From Candidatus Obscuribacterales bacterium (GTDB lineage: Bacteria; Cyanobacteriota; Vampirovibrionia; Obscuribacterales; Obscuribacteraceae), in NCBI GenBank assembly GCA_019745415.1, contig JAIETF010000057.1, positions 1-64,000 of the forward strand: 64,000 bases of DNA, given 5' to 3'. A model generated the notes under the pieces. That model made no database searches, had not been told where the DNA came from, and worked only from the letters and a program-made list of their open reading frames with translations. The first letter of the stretch is position 1. Each line of letters opens with the position of its first letter. Positions 38,082 to 46,110 of this stretch are shown piece by piece. A program made the translations under genes and the position numbers.

Positions 38082-38579
38082 ATGTTTACCTTAGCCTTAA
38101 CTAGATACGCAGGCAGAAGAGCAGGAGCGAAAGGCCAATCCTCGGTGGAACTTGTGGCCGGCTTGATCATCTTGGTTCCGATAATTCTTTGTCTCTTTGA
38201 TCTTGCCGTCATAGTAATCGGGGTGCAAATCAATGATGCCACTTGCAGAGAGGCTGCCAGAGTGGCTTCTATCGGCGATCCCACCGACTGCAACAAAAGG
38301 GCTCAGGCGATTGTGGCCAGGGCCAATGCCCAAGGCAGCTCGATGCTTTCTAATTTTCAGTTGCAAAGTTGCACTTCCACAGTAAGTCCGGCTCAGATTA
38401 CCGCCATGAAGGCCAACTTCGGGGGACCGGTGAGTGGCACTGTCTCAGTAGTCACTCAAGTTGATATAAAGCCCTTTGTTGTGCATTATGCCTATTCAGG
38501 CGGGGCGCCGCTCACGTTCCAGGCTAGGCAGACCTATCCATTCACTTATGTGGTTCCTAATACTGCCGGGGGACCATAA
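38082..38579 (+). CDS. TadE-like pseudopilin/pilus-assembly protein B
   Basis: 165 residues. The N-terminal GQSSVELVAGLIILVPIIL with Glu at position ~24 just before a membrane helix is the TadE/pilin-like hallmark (basic leader RRAGAKG, then QSSVE). The extracellular part contains two Cys (ATCREAARV, SIGDPTDCNK) and a third in LQSCTS, possibly disulfide-bonded. The C-terminus is aromatic-rich (YPFTYVVPN). It forms a divergent pair with the other TadE-like gene. A strong terminator follows, so it is probably monocistronic. Confidence 0.75.
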   Translation: MFTLALTRYAGRRAGAKGQSSVELVAGLIILVPIILCLFDLAVIVIGVQINDATCREAARVASIGDPTDCNKRAQAIVARANAQGSSMLSNFQLQSCTSTVSPAQITAMKANFGGPVSGTVSVVTQVDIKPFVVHYAYSGGAPLTFQARQTYPFTYVVPNTAGGP

Positions 38580-38602
38580 GCAGCTAAAGGCACGGTGCAG
38601 TA

Positions 38603-38638
38603 AGAAAAGAGGCTCGGAATAATCCGAGCCTCTTTTCT
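38603..38638. terminator. Bidirectional intrinsic terminator
   Basis: Perfect 15-bp stem GAAAAGAGGCTCGGA / TCCGAGCCTCTTTTC with loop ATAA, T tract on both strands. It terminates the TadE-like gene on the plus strand and the rplA end of the ribosomal cluster (38669) on the minus strand. Confidence 0.95.
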
Positions 38639-38668
38639 TTGAAATCACTAATGGCTAGTTGACTTGTA

Positions 38669-39391
38669 CTAGGCAGTGGCCACTTTAGAGAGGTCTTGCA
38701 AAGTGTTCAAATCGAGCTTAACGCCGGGACCCATAGTGGTGCTGACATAAACAGATTTGATATAGGTGCCCTTCACAGATGAGGGCTTTACCTTTTGCAC
38801 TTGGTCGACAACTGCAGCCAGGTTTTTCAAGAGTCTGGCATCATCAAAGGAAAGCTTACCGATGGCCATCTGTACGATGCCGCCATCTTTTTCAGCGCGG
38901 AAAGATACTTTACCGGCTTTCAATTCTTTCACTGTTTTGCCGACATCGAAGGTGACTGTGCCATCTTTGGGGTTGGGCATGAGACCCTTCGGTCCCAGGA
39001 TTTTACCCATTTTAGAGAGCATGGCCATGGCATCGGGCGTGGCCACCAGTTTGTCGAAATCGAGGAAACCAGCTCCGATTTTCTCGACCAGTTCTTCGGC
39101 TCCGAAATGGTCAGCGCCAGCTGCTTCAGCTTCTTTCAGTTTGTCGCCTTTGGCCACAACTGCCACGCGCACTTCCTTGCCGGTACCACCGGGCAGGTTG
39201 ACGGTGGAGCGTACTTGCTGGTCGTTGAGTTTAGGGTTGACGCCTAGTTTGAAATGAACTTCGACAGTCTGATCGAATTTGACAGAGTTCTCTTTCTTGA
39301 GAGCTTTGATAGCTTCTTCGGCGTTTACAGCCTGGTTGTGCTCTTTATAGAAGGTATCAAGCTTTTTGCGTCTTTTGGTGAGCGTGGCCAT
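38669..39391 (-). CDS. rplA: 50S ribosomal protein L1
   Basis: 240 residues, typical. Signatures: LGVNPKLNDQQVRSTVNLPGGTGK, KLVATPDAMAMLSKMGKILGPKGLMPNPK and GTYIKSVYVSTTMGPGVK. Binds 23S rRNA at the L1 stalk and often represses its own operon. RBS AGGGAA upstream. It is the last gene before a strong terminator, so the usual following genes rplJ and rplL are not in this transcript. Confidence 0.98.
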   Translation of the reverse strand: MATLTKRRKKLDTFYKEHNQAVNAEEAIKALKKENSVKFDQTVEVHFKLGVNPKLNDQQVRSTVNLPGGTGKEVRVAVVAKGDKLKEAEAAGADHFGAEELVEKIGAGFLDFDKLVATPDAMAMLSKMGKILGPKGLMPNPKDGTVTFDVGKTVKELKAGKVSFRAEKDGGIVQMAIGKLSFDDARLLKNLAAVVDQVQKVKPSSVKGTYIKSVYVSTTMGPGVKLDLNTLQDLSKVATA

Positions 39392-39444
39392 TTTTGAAAT
39401 TCCCTGATGGTTGCTTTGATTTCTCGTACTTAATTTGTCTCGTC

Positions 39445-39867
39445 TTAGTCGACGATGGTGATTCCCATATTTCTTGCGGTGCCTAGAATCATGCTTTCAG
39501 CAGCTTCCAGGGTGGTGGCATTAAGGTCGGGCATTTTCACCTTGGCGATTTCGGTTACTTTAGCTCTGCTCAGAGTGCCAACTTTGTTTTTGTTGGGAGC
39601 AGCCGAGCCCTTTTCCACATTGGCGGCTTTCTTAATAAGTTCGGCAGCCGGAGGAGTCTTGAGAACGAAGTCGAAGGAGCGATCTTCGTAAACTGTGATT
39701 TCGACTGGTACTACCGAGCCAGCTTTGTCTTGAGTCTTGGCGTTGTACTCTTTGCAGAACTGCATAATGTTGACGCCGTGCTGACCGAGAGCCGGACCGA
39801 TAGGCGGTGCCGGGTTGGCTTTGCCAGCTTGAATTTGAAGTTTTACCTTACCTACTACCTTTTTCAC
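39445..39867 (-). CDS. rplK: 50S ribosomal protein L11
   Basis: 140 residues. [30 protein letters not shown] and the C-terminal [18 protein letters not shown]-like motif with GTARNMGI are diagnostic. L11 binds the GTPase-centre rRNA. Spacing to rplA (53 bp) fits an operon with nusG. Confidence 0.98.
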   Translation of the reverse strand: MKKVVGKVKLQIQAGKANPAPPIGPALGQHGVNIMQFCKEYNAKTQDKAGSVVPVEITVYEDRSFDFVLKTPPAAELIKKAANVEKGSAAPNKNKVGTLSRAKVTEIAKVKMPDLNATTLEAAESMILGTARNMGITIVD

Positions 39868-39952
39868 GGTTCTCTACCTAACTTGCTTTGCTGTATATCT
39901 GATTGGTCGAATTATGGATCATATGGTAGATGCGCCTAAGCGTCCACCACAT

Positions 39953-40513
39953 TTACACTTTTATAACCTGGTTGAACTCCAGCTCGACTGGAGTAGCACG
40001 TCCGAAGATGATAACAGAAGCCTTGATTCTCTCTCTTTCCAAGTTTACTTCTGTAACTTCTCCGGTAAAGTCGGCGAACGGTCCGCCGGTTATGCGAACG
40101 TAATCGCCCACTTTCACGTCGATAGCGGCAGGCTTCTTGCCCTTCATGCCGGTCATAGCCATCTGACGTCTCAAGATCTTGCGAATTTCAGAATCTTGAA
40201 CTGGTGTCGGCTTCTTACCGGCGCCGACATACTTCGTCACTCCGGGAGCTTCTCTGACGACTCTCCAGGAATCATCGTCAAGGATCATTTCGACGAAAAC
40301 ATAACCGGGATATTCGCGTTCGCGCTTTTCCACACGTTTGCCGTCTTTGACTTTGGTCACCATTTTCTCCGGCACGATCACACCGAAGATACGATCTTGA
40401 GCGCCCATAGTGAGGATGCGCTTTTCGATGTGCTCCTTCACTTTGTTCTCGTGACCGGATGCAGTTTGTACTGCATACCAGCGTCTTTGACCGTCAGTCT
40501 TGATAAAGCCCAT
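39953..40513 (-). CDS. nusG: Transcription termination/antitermination factor NusG
   Basis: 186 residues. NGN domain starts RWYAVQTASGHENKVKEHIEKR, with the conserved PGYVFVEM and VTKYVGAGKKPTPV; the KOW motif is VKVGDYVRITGGPFADFTG. Couples RNA polymerase to Rho or ribosome. Gap of 17 bp to the upstream secE. Confidence 0.98.
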   Translation of the reverse strand: MGFIKTDGQRRWYAVQTASGHENKVKEHIEKRILTMGAQDRIFGVIVPEKMVTKVKDGKRVEKREREYPGYVFVEMILDDDSWRVVREAPGVTKYVGAGKKPTPVQDSEIRKILRRQMAMTGMKGKKPAAIDVKVGDYVRITGGPFADFTGEVTEVNLERERIKASVIIFGRATPVELEFNQVIKV

Positions 40514-40530
40514 TGTCTTTAGTTTGCTCC

Positions 40531-40863
40531 TTAACCTCTGCCCACTCCGGCTCCGTGCAGTCTAGCCCAGTGCTCCAGCGGACCGAAGATGACGTGTCCG
40601 AGAACCCAGTCGATGCCCAGCACCATTACGGTGATGGCCGAGACCAGGAAGATGACGCTCCAGGTTTCACGCACGATTTGACGGCGATCGGGCCAGGTGA
40701 TTTTGCGGTGCTCTATGGCAACCTCTTTCATGAACTGAGCAACGGCCTTGATGCCTGAGGCTTCTTTTTCAGCCTGCAGTTTCTTTGGCTCTTTGCCCGG
40801 TTCTTGTTCTGAGGGTGCGGTTACTGTCATGTTTTGGTTTGCCATAGGTTCAGCGTTCACCAT
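40531..40863 (-). CDS. secE: Preprotein translocase subunit SecE
   Basis: About 110 residues with a single C-terminal membrane helix (WSVIFLVSAITVMVLGIDWV) preceded by the conserved FMKEVAIEHRKITWPDRRQ amphipathic stretch. This is SecE of the SecYEG channel, of single-helix type. The N-terminal ~45 residues are Glu/Pro/Lys rich. Start uncertain: ATG 40863 is only nine bases from the tRNA-Trp end, and ATG 40845 (MANQ) is possible. Upstream gene order (rpmG, tRNA-Trp) is the common one. Confidence 0.93.
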   Translation of the reverse strand: MVNAEPMANQNMTVTAPSEQEPGKEPKKLQAEKEASGIKAVAQFMKEVAIEHRKITWPDRRQIVRETWSVIFLVSAITVMVLGIDWVLGHVIFGPLEHWARLHGAGVGRG

Positions 40864-40872
40864 TTATAAATT

Positions 40873-40943
40873 CGCGCCCTGAAGGAATCGAACCCTCATC
40901 AAAGGTTTTGGAGACCCCCGTTTTACCATTAAACTAAGGGCGC
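40873..40943 (-). tRNA. trnW: tRNA-Trp (anticodon CCA)
   Basis: Cloverleaf can be drawn on the minus strand: acceptor GCGCCCT / AGGGCGC, D arm GTTT-AAAC, anticodon arm GGGGT with loop CTCCAAA (CCA anticodon) and ACCTT, T arm GAGGG-TTCGATT-CCTTC. Discriminator base G73 is typical of bacterial tRNA-Trp. The CCA end is not encoded. Total 71 nt. Sits between rpmG and secE, as in many bacteria. Confidence 0.95.
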
Positions 40944-40971
40944 TTGAAGACCCATACGGGCCTTTGCCTAG

Positions 40972-41020
40972 CTGGTTTCCGCCTCTTATGAACGCTTGGT
41001 TGGCGCTGGCAGAAACCAGT
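40972..41020. other. Long stem-loop between rpmG and tRNA-Trp
   Basis: CTGGTTTCCGCC (40972-40983) and GGCAGAAACCAG (41009-41020) can pair over 12 positions with one C-A mismatch, leaving a 25-nt loop. Lacks a T tract. It could be a processing signal that frees the tRNA from the mRNA, or coincidental. Confidence 0.4.
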
Positions 41021-41027
41021 CAGTGCT

Positions 41028-41195
41028 TATTTCTTGGTTTCTTTGTGCTCAACGCTCTTACGGCAGAATTTGCAGTATTTATTGATGTTGAGTCTTTCCG
41101 GATCGTTTCTCTTATTTTTCATGGTTGTGTAGTTGCGTCTTTTGCACTCTCCACAAGCCAGAGTGATGATGATGCGATCATCTTTCTTAGCCATC
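41028..41195 (-). CDS. rpmG: 50S ribosomal protein L33
   Basis: 55 residues, start ATG at 41195, stop TAA at 41030-41028. Read by hand: [20 protein letters not shown], then [14 protein letters not shown] and [17 protein letters not shown]. The paired CxxC motifs (zinc-binding form) and HKETK end identify L33. First gene of the secE-nusG-rplKA cluster. Confidence 0.97.
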
Positions 41196-41294
41196 TTCCA
41201 ACTCCCCCTGTATAACGCACAGGTAACGGGTGAATCACCGACAAGTATCGGACAGTTTTGCTAATGATTTGCGCACTAAAAAAGAACGCAAACC

Positions 41295-41314
41295 AAAAAG
41301 GCCTCCTCGGAGGC
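41295..41314 (-). other. Leader hairpin with U tract just after the promoter
   Basis: On the minus strand: GCCTCC-GA-GGAGGC followed by CTTTTT. It falls roughly 3-20 nt after the predicted start of transcription, so it is at the very 5' end of the rpmG-secE-nusG transcript. Position suits a 5'-end protective hairpin or attenuation of an early transcript more than an ordinary terminator. Confidence 0.5.
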
Positions 41315-41322
41315 GTCGATAG

Positions 41323-41352
41323 AGTATATCCAGCAGCCCGAAAAACTGTCAA
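41323..41352 (-). promoter_or_regulatory. Near-consensus sigma70 promoter for rpmG operon
   Basis: Minus strand: TTGACA (41352-41347), 18-bp spacer, TATACT (41328-41323). Five of six -10 bases and all -35 bases match consensus. Start of transcription expected near 41316, about 120 nt before the rpmG ATG at 41195. Strongest promoter match noticed in the window. Confidence 0.8.
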
Positions 41353-41454
41353 TAAAGCTAGAATAGTCGGGTCGCCCATAGATCGCACCGGCTGGGGCTC
41401 CATATGAGATGGCGATAAGTAAACAGAGGGGAGACTTGGGTTTTTGAGGCTTGT

Positions 41455-43206
41455 TTGGGCGTGGGGGTAAATAGAGCAGCTCGCAGGCAGAGCAATCAAC
41501 CGGCGAAAGATGACGGCTTTTTAATTTCTTTCGTTAAGTTATTTCTCGCAGCCCGGGGCTGTAAAGCGTCTCAAGGGTTGGTTGTCAGTTGGCTACCTCT
41601 ATATGTGCGCCTGCTCTTTTTGTTTTGTCTTGCCCCAACTTTATTGACTGCTTGCAGTGATAGTTCGCTTACTTCTTTAAGCACGTTGAGCACTTTGCGC
41701 AAACCTTATGAAGACAAAGTGCTGCGCATCAATCTCGGCACCGAGCCTCCCGGTCTTGATTGGCATACATCCACCGATTCCACCTCTTTTGATGTGGTTT
41801 CCAATCTCATGGTTGGGCTTACCCAGTACACCAATGACTTAGAAGTAAAGCCCTCATGCGCAGCCAGTTGGGAGGTGCTCGATGGGGGGCGTCGCTATCT
41901 CTTTCATCTGCGCGACGATGTTTCCTGGACTGATGGAAAGCCCGTGACAGCTTATGATTTTGAGTTTGCCTGGCAGCGTTTGCTCAAGCCGGAAACGGCT
42001 GCTCAGTATGCCTTTTTCCTCTACGACATAGAGGGTGCGCGTGATTTTAATACCGGCAAAACACGCGATTTTAGCCGGGTCGGTCTCAAGGCTCTCGATG
42101 CCAAAACTTTTGAAGTGAAACTGAGCAAGCCGGCTGCCTACTTTATCTATCTCACAGCTTTCTGCCCAACTTTTCCCCAAAGGAAAGATATAGTGGAGCA
42201 CTTTGGCGATCGCTGGACAGAACCTGAACATCTAGTTACCAATGGTCCATTCAAGCTGGTAAAGTGGCAGCATGAGTACAAGATCGAGCTTGATGCCAAC
42301 GAGAAGTTCTTTGAAGGCAGACCGGCTCTCTCAAAAATAAAGATGTTCATGGTGCCCGAAGCATCAACTGCTTTTGCACTTTATGAAAACAACGAACTCG
42401 ACTTTGTCGATAATAGATCCTTTTCCACCCCCGATGTCGAGCGCTATCGGTCCTCGCCCGAGTACCGAAACTTTCCACTTTTAAGGGCATATTATCTCGC
42501 TTTCAATGTCAGCAAGAAACCCTTTGATGATGTGAGAGTGCGTAAAGCTTTTGCCATGGCCATCAATCGCAATGTCTTTCCCAAAATCTTGCGCCGTGGT
42601 GAAAGACCGACCAATAGCTGGATTCCACCGGCTCTAGGTGGTGCAGATTCCGGCTTGTCTTTTGATGTGGAGGCGGCAAGGCGACTCTTGAGCGAGGCCG
42701 GTTTTCCGGACGGCAGGGGCTTTCCCGAGACCAAGTTGCTCTATCCCAATCGCGAAGATGTGCGTCTTGTCGTAGAAGCCACCCAGGATGAATTGAAGCG
42801 CAATCTAGGGGTGAAGATTGATCTGGTCAATCAAGAATGGAAGGTTTATTTGGCCACTACCCGTAAAGATCCGCCCCAGATGTTCCGAGATTCTTGGGGG
42901 GCTGATTTCCCCGACCCGGAAACTTTTATGAATCTGTTTACTACCTATAACGGCAATAACCATACGCGGTGGCATAGCCAAGACTATGATAATTTGATTG
43001 AGCAAGCCGAAGGCGAACAAGATAAACAGAAAAGAAAAGCCCTCTATCAAAAAGCCGATGTCATGCTCTGTCGCGAAGCCGTGCCGATTGTTCCTGCCTA
43101 TCTCGCCACTCAGAACATCATGGTCAAACCCTGGGTGAAAGGCATTGCCGTCAATCCCCTCGATTTTCAGTTTTTCAAAACCGTAGAAGTGGGAGAGAGT
43201 AAATAA
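41455..43206 (+). CDS. oppA: Oligopeptide ABC transporter, substrate-binding lipoprotein
   Basis: 583 residues. Lipoprotein signal with lipobox LLTAC (Cys67) preceded by LLFLFCLAPT. The frame opens at TTG 41455 with GAGG upstream, and a later start is also possible. SBP_bac_5 family: LRINLGTEPPGLDWHTSTDS, then SWEVLDGGRRYLFHLRDDVSW and the DRWTEPEHLVTNGPFKL motif, consistent with peptide or nickel-type binding proteins. The binding site is not predictable. It overlaps oppB by one base and is the first gene of an oppABC operon, with no ATPase genes within the window. Confidence 0.9.
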   Translation: MGVGVNRAARRQSNQPAKDDGFLISFVKLFLAARGCKASQGLVVSWLPLYVRLLFLFCLAPTLLTACSDSSLTSLSTLSTLRKPYEDKVLRINLGTEPPGLDWHTSTDSTSFDVVSNLMVGLTQYTNDLEVKPSCAASWEVLDGGRRYLFHLRDDVSWTDGKPVTAYDFEFAWQRLLKPETAAQYAFFLYDIEGARDFNTGKTRDFSRVGLKALDAKTFEVKLSKPAAYFIYLTAFCPTFPQRKDIVEHFGDRWTEPEHLVTNGPFKLVKWQHEYKIELDANEKFFEGRPALSKIKMFMVPEASTAFALYENNELDFVDNRSFSTPDVERYRSSPEYRNFPLLRAYYLAFNVSKKPFDDVRVRKAFAMAINRNVFPKILRRGERPTNSWIPPALGGADSGLSFDVEAARRLLSEAGFPDGRGFPETKLLYPNREDVRLVVEATQDELKRNLGVKIDLVNQEWKVYLATTRKDPPQMFRDSWGADFPDPETFMNLFTTYNGNNHTRWHSQDYDNLIEQAEGEQDKQKRKALYQKADVMLCREAVPIVPAYLATQNIMVKPWVKGIAVNPLDFQFFKTVEVGESK

Positions 43207-44123
43207 TGTTCTCCCTGATAATACGTCGGATTTTGATGTCTATTCCGGTACTGCTGATAGTGGCATCGCTTACTTTTGCTCTGGTGCGCATTGTGCCCGG
43301 TGGTCCTTTCGACAGCGAGAAAAGTCTGCCGCCCGAAATCGTCGCCAACCTCAATGCTAAGTATCATCTAGATAGACCGGTGCATGAGCAGTACTTTCTT
43401 TATATTGGGCGACTTTGTCGCGGCGACCTCGGTGTCTCCTATAAATACGTCAATCGCACAGTCAACGATATTCTTTTCGATGCTTTCCCGGTTTCTTGTC
43501 AGCTCGGCATTGTTTCTCTCAGTTTAGCCGTGCTCTTTGGGGTGCCTTTGGGCGCCATCGCGGCTCTCAACCGGGGGAAGAGGCAAGATGTACTGGCCAT
43601 GTTTCTTTCCACTATGGGTGTATCTCTGCCCGGCTTTGTCATTGGTGCTGTGCTTATTTATGTTTTTGCCATCAAGCTGCGCATTTTGCCTGTGGGGCTC
43701 TGGGAGAGTCCCTGGCACGTGGTATTGCCGGCAGTAACGCTTGCCTTTTCTCCTGGTGCTTATTTGGCGCGTCTCACTCGCGCTTCGGTTTTGGAAGTGG
43801 TTGAGAAAGATTGGGTGCGGACAGCCCGCTCTAAAGGTTTGTCGGAACAGAAAACGATATTGCGTCATATCTTGCGCAATTCGCTTATGCCTGTTGTCAC
43901 CGTGCTGGGCCCTTTGACTGCCATCGTTATTACCGGTTCTTTCGTGGTTGAATACATTTTTGCCATTCCGGGCATGGGACGCTTTTTTATTACCGCGGTC
44001 ATGAACCGCGATTACGACCTGATTTTAGGCACTACTATGGTCTTTGCCGTTCTCTTGATTGTCGCTAATATGTTTGTCGATATCGTTTATCAATGGCTTG
44101 ACCCGAGGCTGAGGATGGAGTGA
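43206..44123 (+). CDS. oppB: Peptide ABC transporter permease (OppB-type)
   Basis: 305 residues, six helices. N-terminus RILMSIPVLLIVASLTFALVRIVPGGP, and the cytoplasmic EAA loop with TARSKGLSEQKTILRHILRNSLMPVV. Typical OppB/DppB. ATG shares a base with the oppA stop. Works as a pair with OppC for ATP-driven import. Confidence 0.93.
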   Translation: MFSLIIRRILMSIPVLLIVASLTFALVRIVPGGPFDSEKSLPPEIVANLNAKYHLDRPVHEQYFLYIGRLCRGDLGVSYKYVNRTVNDILFDAFPVSCQLGIVSLSLAVLFGVPLGAIAALNRGKRQDVLAMFLSTMGVSLPGFVIGAVLIYVFAIKLRILPVGLWESPWHVVLPAVTLAFSPGAYLARLTRASVLEVVEKDWVRTARSKGLSEQKTILRHILRNSLMPVVTVLGPLTAIVITGSFVVEYIFAIPGMGRFFITAVMNRDYDLILGTTMVFAVLLIVANMFVDIVYQWLDPRLRME

Positions 44124-44983
44124 TGACATCGGCTAATCGCTCTCCCTGGCAAAGATTGTTCAAGATACCGACGGCGGTGCTCGGTTTGGCGGTGATTGCC
44201 TCTATCTGTTTAGTGGCGCTCTTGTCTGCTTGTGGTGTAGAGTTGACGCCCTTCGCATACGATCAGACTACTGCCGATTATCTGGCGGCTCCCAGTTGGC
44301 TGCACCCGATGGGTACCGATGAATTAGGGCGAGATCTCTTGTCCCGCATCATATATGGTGCCAGGTTGTCTATTGCTATCGGTTTGACCACAGCTCTTAC
44401 AGCCTTTCTTATCGGCAGCGTTTACGGGGCTATCGCCGGCTTTTCTTCGCCTAAAATTGATGCCCTGATGATGCGAGGTGTAGATATCGCCTACAGTTTG
44501 CCCGACCTGCTGGTCATGATTTTAATAGGTGTGGTTATGGGGCGCGGCACTTTCGGCATTCTCATCGCTCTGGGCTTAGTCAGCTGGATGGGGACGGCTC
44601 GCCTGGTGCGCTCTCAGTTTCTTACGCTTAAAAACGAAGAATTTATCGAGGCTGCTTATGCCCAAGGACAGAGCAGTCTCAATGTCATTCTCAAGCACCT
44701 TTTGCCTAATGCTCTGGGACCAATTATTGTAGCCCTGACTTTTACAGTACCTTCGGCAATTCTTTCCGAGTCTACTCTTAGTTTTATCGGACTGGGTCTT
44801 TCTCCACCGGCTTGTTCCTGGGGCACCCTGGCTTCAGATGGTTGGCGCAGTTTGAGGGCGCATCCTCATTTGATTTTCTTTCCGTCGCTCTTCATCTTTA
44901 TCACCGTGCTGTCGTTCAATTTCTTAGGCGACGGGCTGCGCGACGCTTTAGATCCCCGCACCCGACTTGGCAAGGGGAAATAG
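44120..44983 (+). CDS. oppC: Peptide ABC transporter permease (OppC-type)
   Basis: 287 residues. Begins SPWQRLFKIPTAVLGLAVI, has the OppC N-domain HPMGTDELGRDLLSRIIYGAR and an EAA loop EEFIEAAYAQGQSSLNVILKHLLPN. ATG overlaps oppB stop (ATGA). ABC ATPases (OppD/F) that would drive the complex are not next in this window, so they may be elsewhere. Confidence 0.93.
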   Translation: MMTSANRSPWQRLFKIPTAVLGLAVIASICLVALLSACGVELTPFAYDQTTADYLAAPSWLHPMGTDELGRDLLSRIIYGARLSIAIGLTTALTAFLIGSVYGAIAGFSSPKIDALMMRGVDIAYSLPDLLVMILIGVVMGRGTFGILIALGLVSWMGTARLVRSQFLTLKNEEFIEAAYAQGQSSLNVILKHLLPNALGPIIVALTFTVPSAILSESTLSFIGLGLSPPACSWGTLASDGWRSLRAHPHLIFFPSLFIFITVLSFNFLGDGLRDALDPRTRLGKGK

Positions 44984-45042
44984 CTATTTTTGTCGCGATC
45001 TGATTGTATATTAGGCAGGAGTATCTTAAAGAGGATAGGGCA

Positions 45043-46002
45043 TTGGCTAGAATTTCCGGGGCTGTCTTTTCGGTGTCACTGGCTTTGGCGGGTCTTTTTT
45101 CTGCTCTCTGCCCGGCCTTCGCCGGCGATCGCGGTTGGGTGCTCACCCAAAGGTCGACTAATTTCGGCGATGCCTACATCTATATCAGCGCTTCCGGGCT
45201 GAAGATGGTTTCGCCTAAATTGGGCTGTACTGTTGTGACCAGCGCCCCAGGCTGGAGCGTTTCCTTTTATAACGATAAAACTCGGCAGTTTTATAGCACC
45301 ACCTTTGAAAAGTGGACGGCGGAACTGAATCAGAAATTCGCTTCGCGGGGACAGAGTTTAGCTGAGCGACCTTGGGCGCGCGGCACAGTCGGTGGCGTAG
45401 CCGGTCTGAAAGCGACTCAATACACCATTCGCAATGCCAGCATGTCGGCTAAGGCAGGCGGTCGACGCCAGTCGGTCAATGCCGCCGACTGTTATGTGGC
45501 TGATGAGATTCAAGTGCCGTCCCAGGTCTCAGCTATGATTTCGCGGGCTTATGGCTTGCCCAACACTCGCTCTTTTCCTCTGCGCATTACTCTTTATACC
45601 AATAACAGTCCTCAGACCGTGCTTGACACTTATCGGTCACAGACTTGCGACATCCCTCCCACTTATTTTGGTGTGCCGGCCGGCTATGCTCGGGTGAACA
45701 GTGAAGCCGAGGTAATGATGGATGACGAGACCAAGCAAATTCTCAATGACTTGGCTTCTGATTCGCCTGGTCAAGGCAACAATGCCAGTGTGGCGCCGGT
45801 ACCACAGCAACCGGTCTATACTCAGCCCAGCGGCGGACAACAGCAATATGCCGGACAGCAGCAATATGCAGGGCAACAGGGCACAAGTGGCGCTGCCGCC
45901 GCCGGTAACGGTTCGATTGCCTTACCCGGCGGTTATACACTAGATCGCGAGAAATTGCAGAAGATCAAAGAAAAGCTCTTGAACGGCAATACCTATAAAT
46001 AA
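45043..46002 (+). CDS. Exported hypothetical protein with Gln/Gly-rich tail
   Basis: A TTG start at 45043 with GAGG eight bases upstream gives a clean signal peptide ending near LCPAFAG; the in-frame TTG at 45004 would add 13 residues. The mature part (about 290 residues) is not recognised. It has two conserved-looking Cys (LGCTVVT, DCYVADE) and a tail rich in Gln/Gly/Ala with the repeat QQQYAGQQQYAGQQ, then a last segment GGYTLDREKLQKIKEKLLNG. Role unknown. It follows oppC by 59 bp on the same strand. Confidence 0.65.
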   Translation: MARISGAVFSVSLALAGLFSALCPAFAGDRGWVLTQRSTNFGDAYIYISASGLKMVSPKLGCTVVTSAPGWSVSFYNDKTRQFYSTTFEKWTAELNQKFASRGQSLAERPWARGTVGGVAGLKATQYTIRNASMSAKAGGRRQSVNAADCYVADEIQVPSQVSAMISRAYGLPNTRSFPLRITLYTNNSPQTVLDTYRSQTCDIPPTYFGVPAGYARVNSEAEVMMDDETKQILNDLASDSPGQGNNASVAPVPQQPVYTQPSGGQQQYAGQQQYAGQQGTSGAAAAGNGSIALPGGYTLDREKLQKIKEKLLNGNTYK

Positions 46003-46110
46003 ATTGGCAAATAAGCCGGAGAAAGTAATGGGCTTATCTCTAGCCTTTGTCATTTTGGTTATGTGGAAAATTGGGAATTTCGGGTATATGGTGTTGTGCA
46101 CTAACTTTTC

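Noticed and set aside
41295-41314. Terminator of an upstream minus-strand gene
   Set aside because: There is no minus-strand gene to its right, and it lies just after a promoter start, so it is listed as a leader hairpin.
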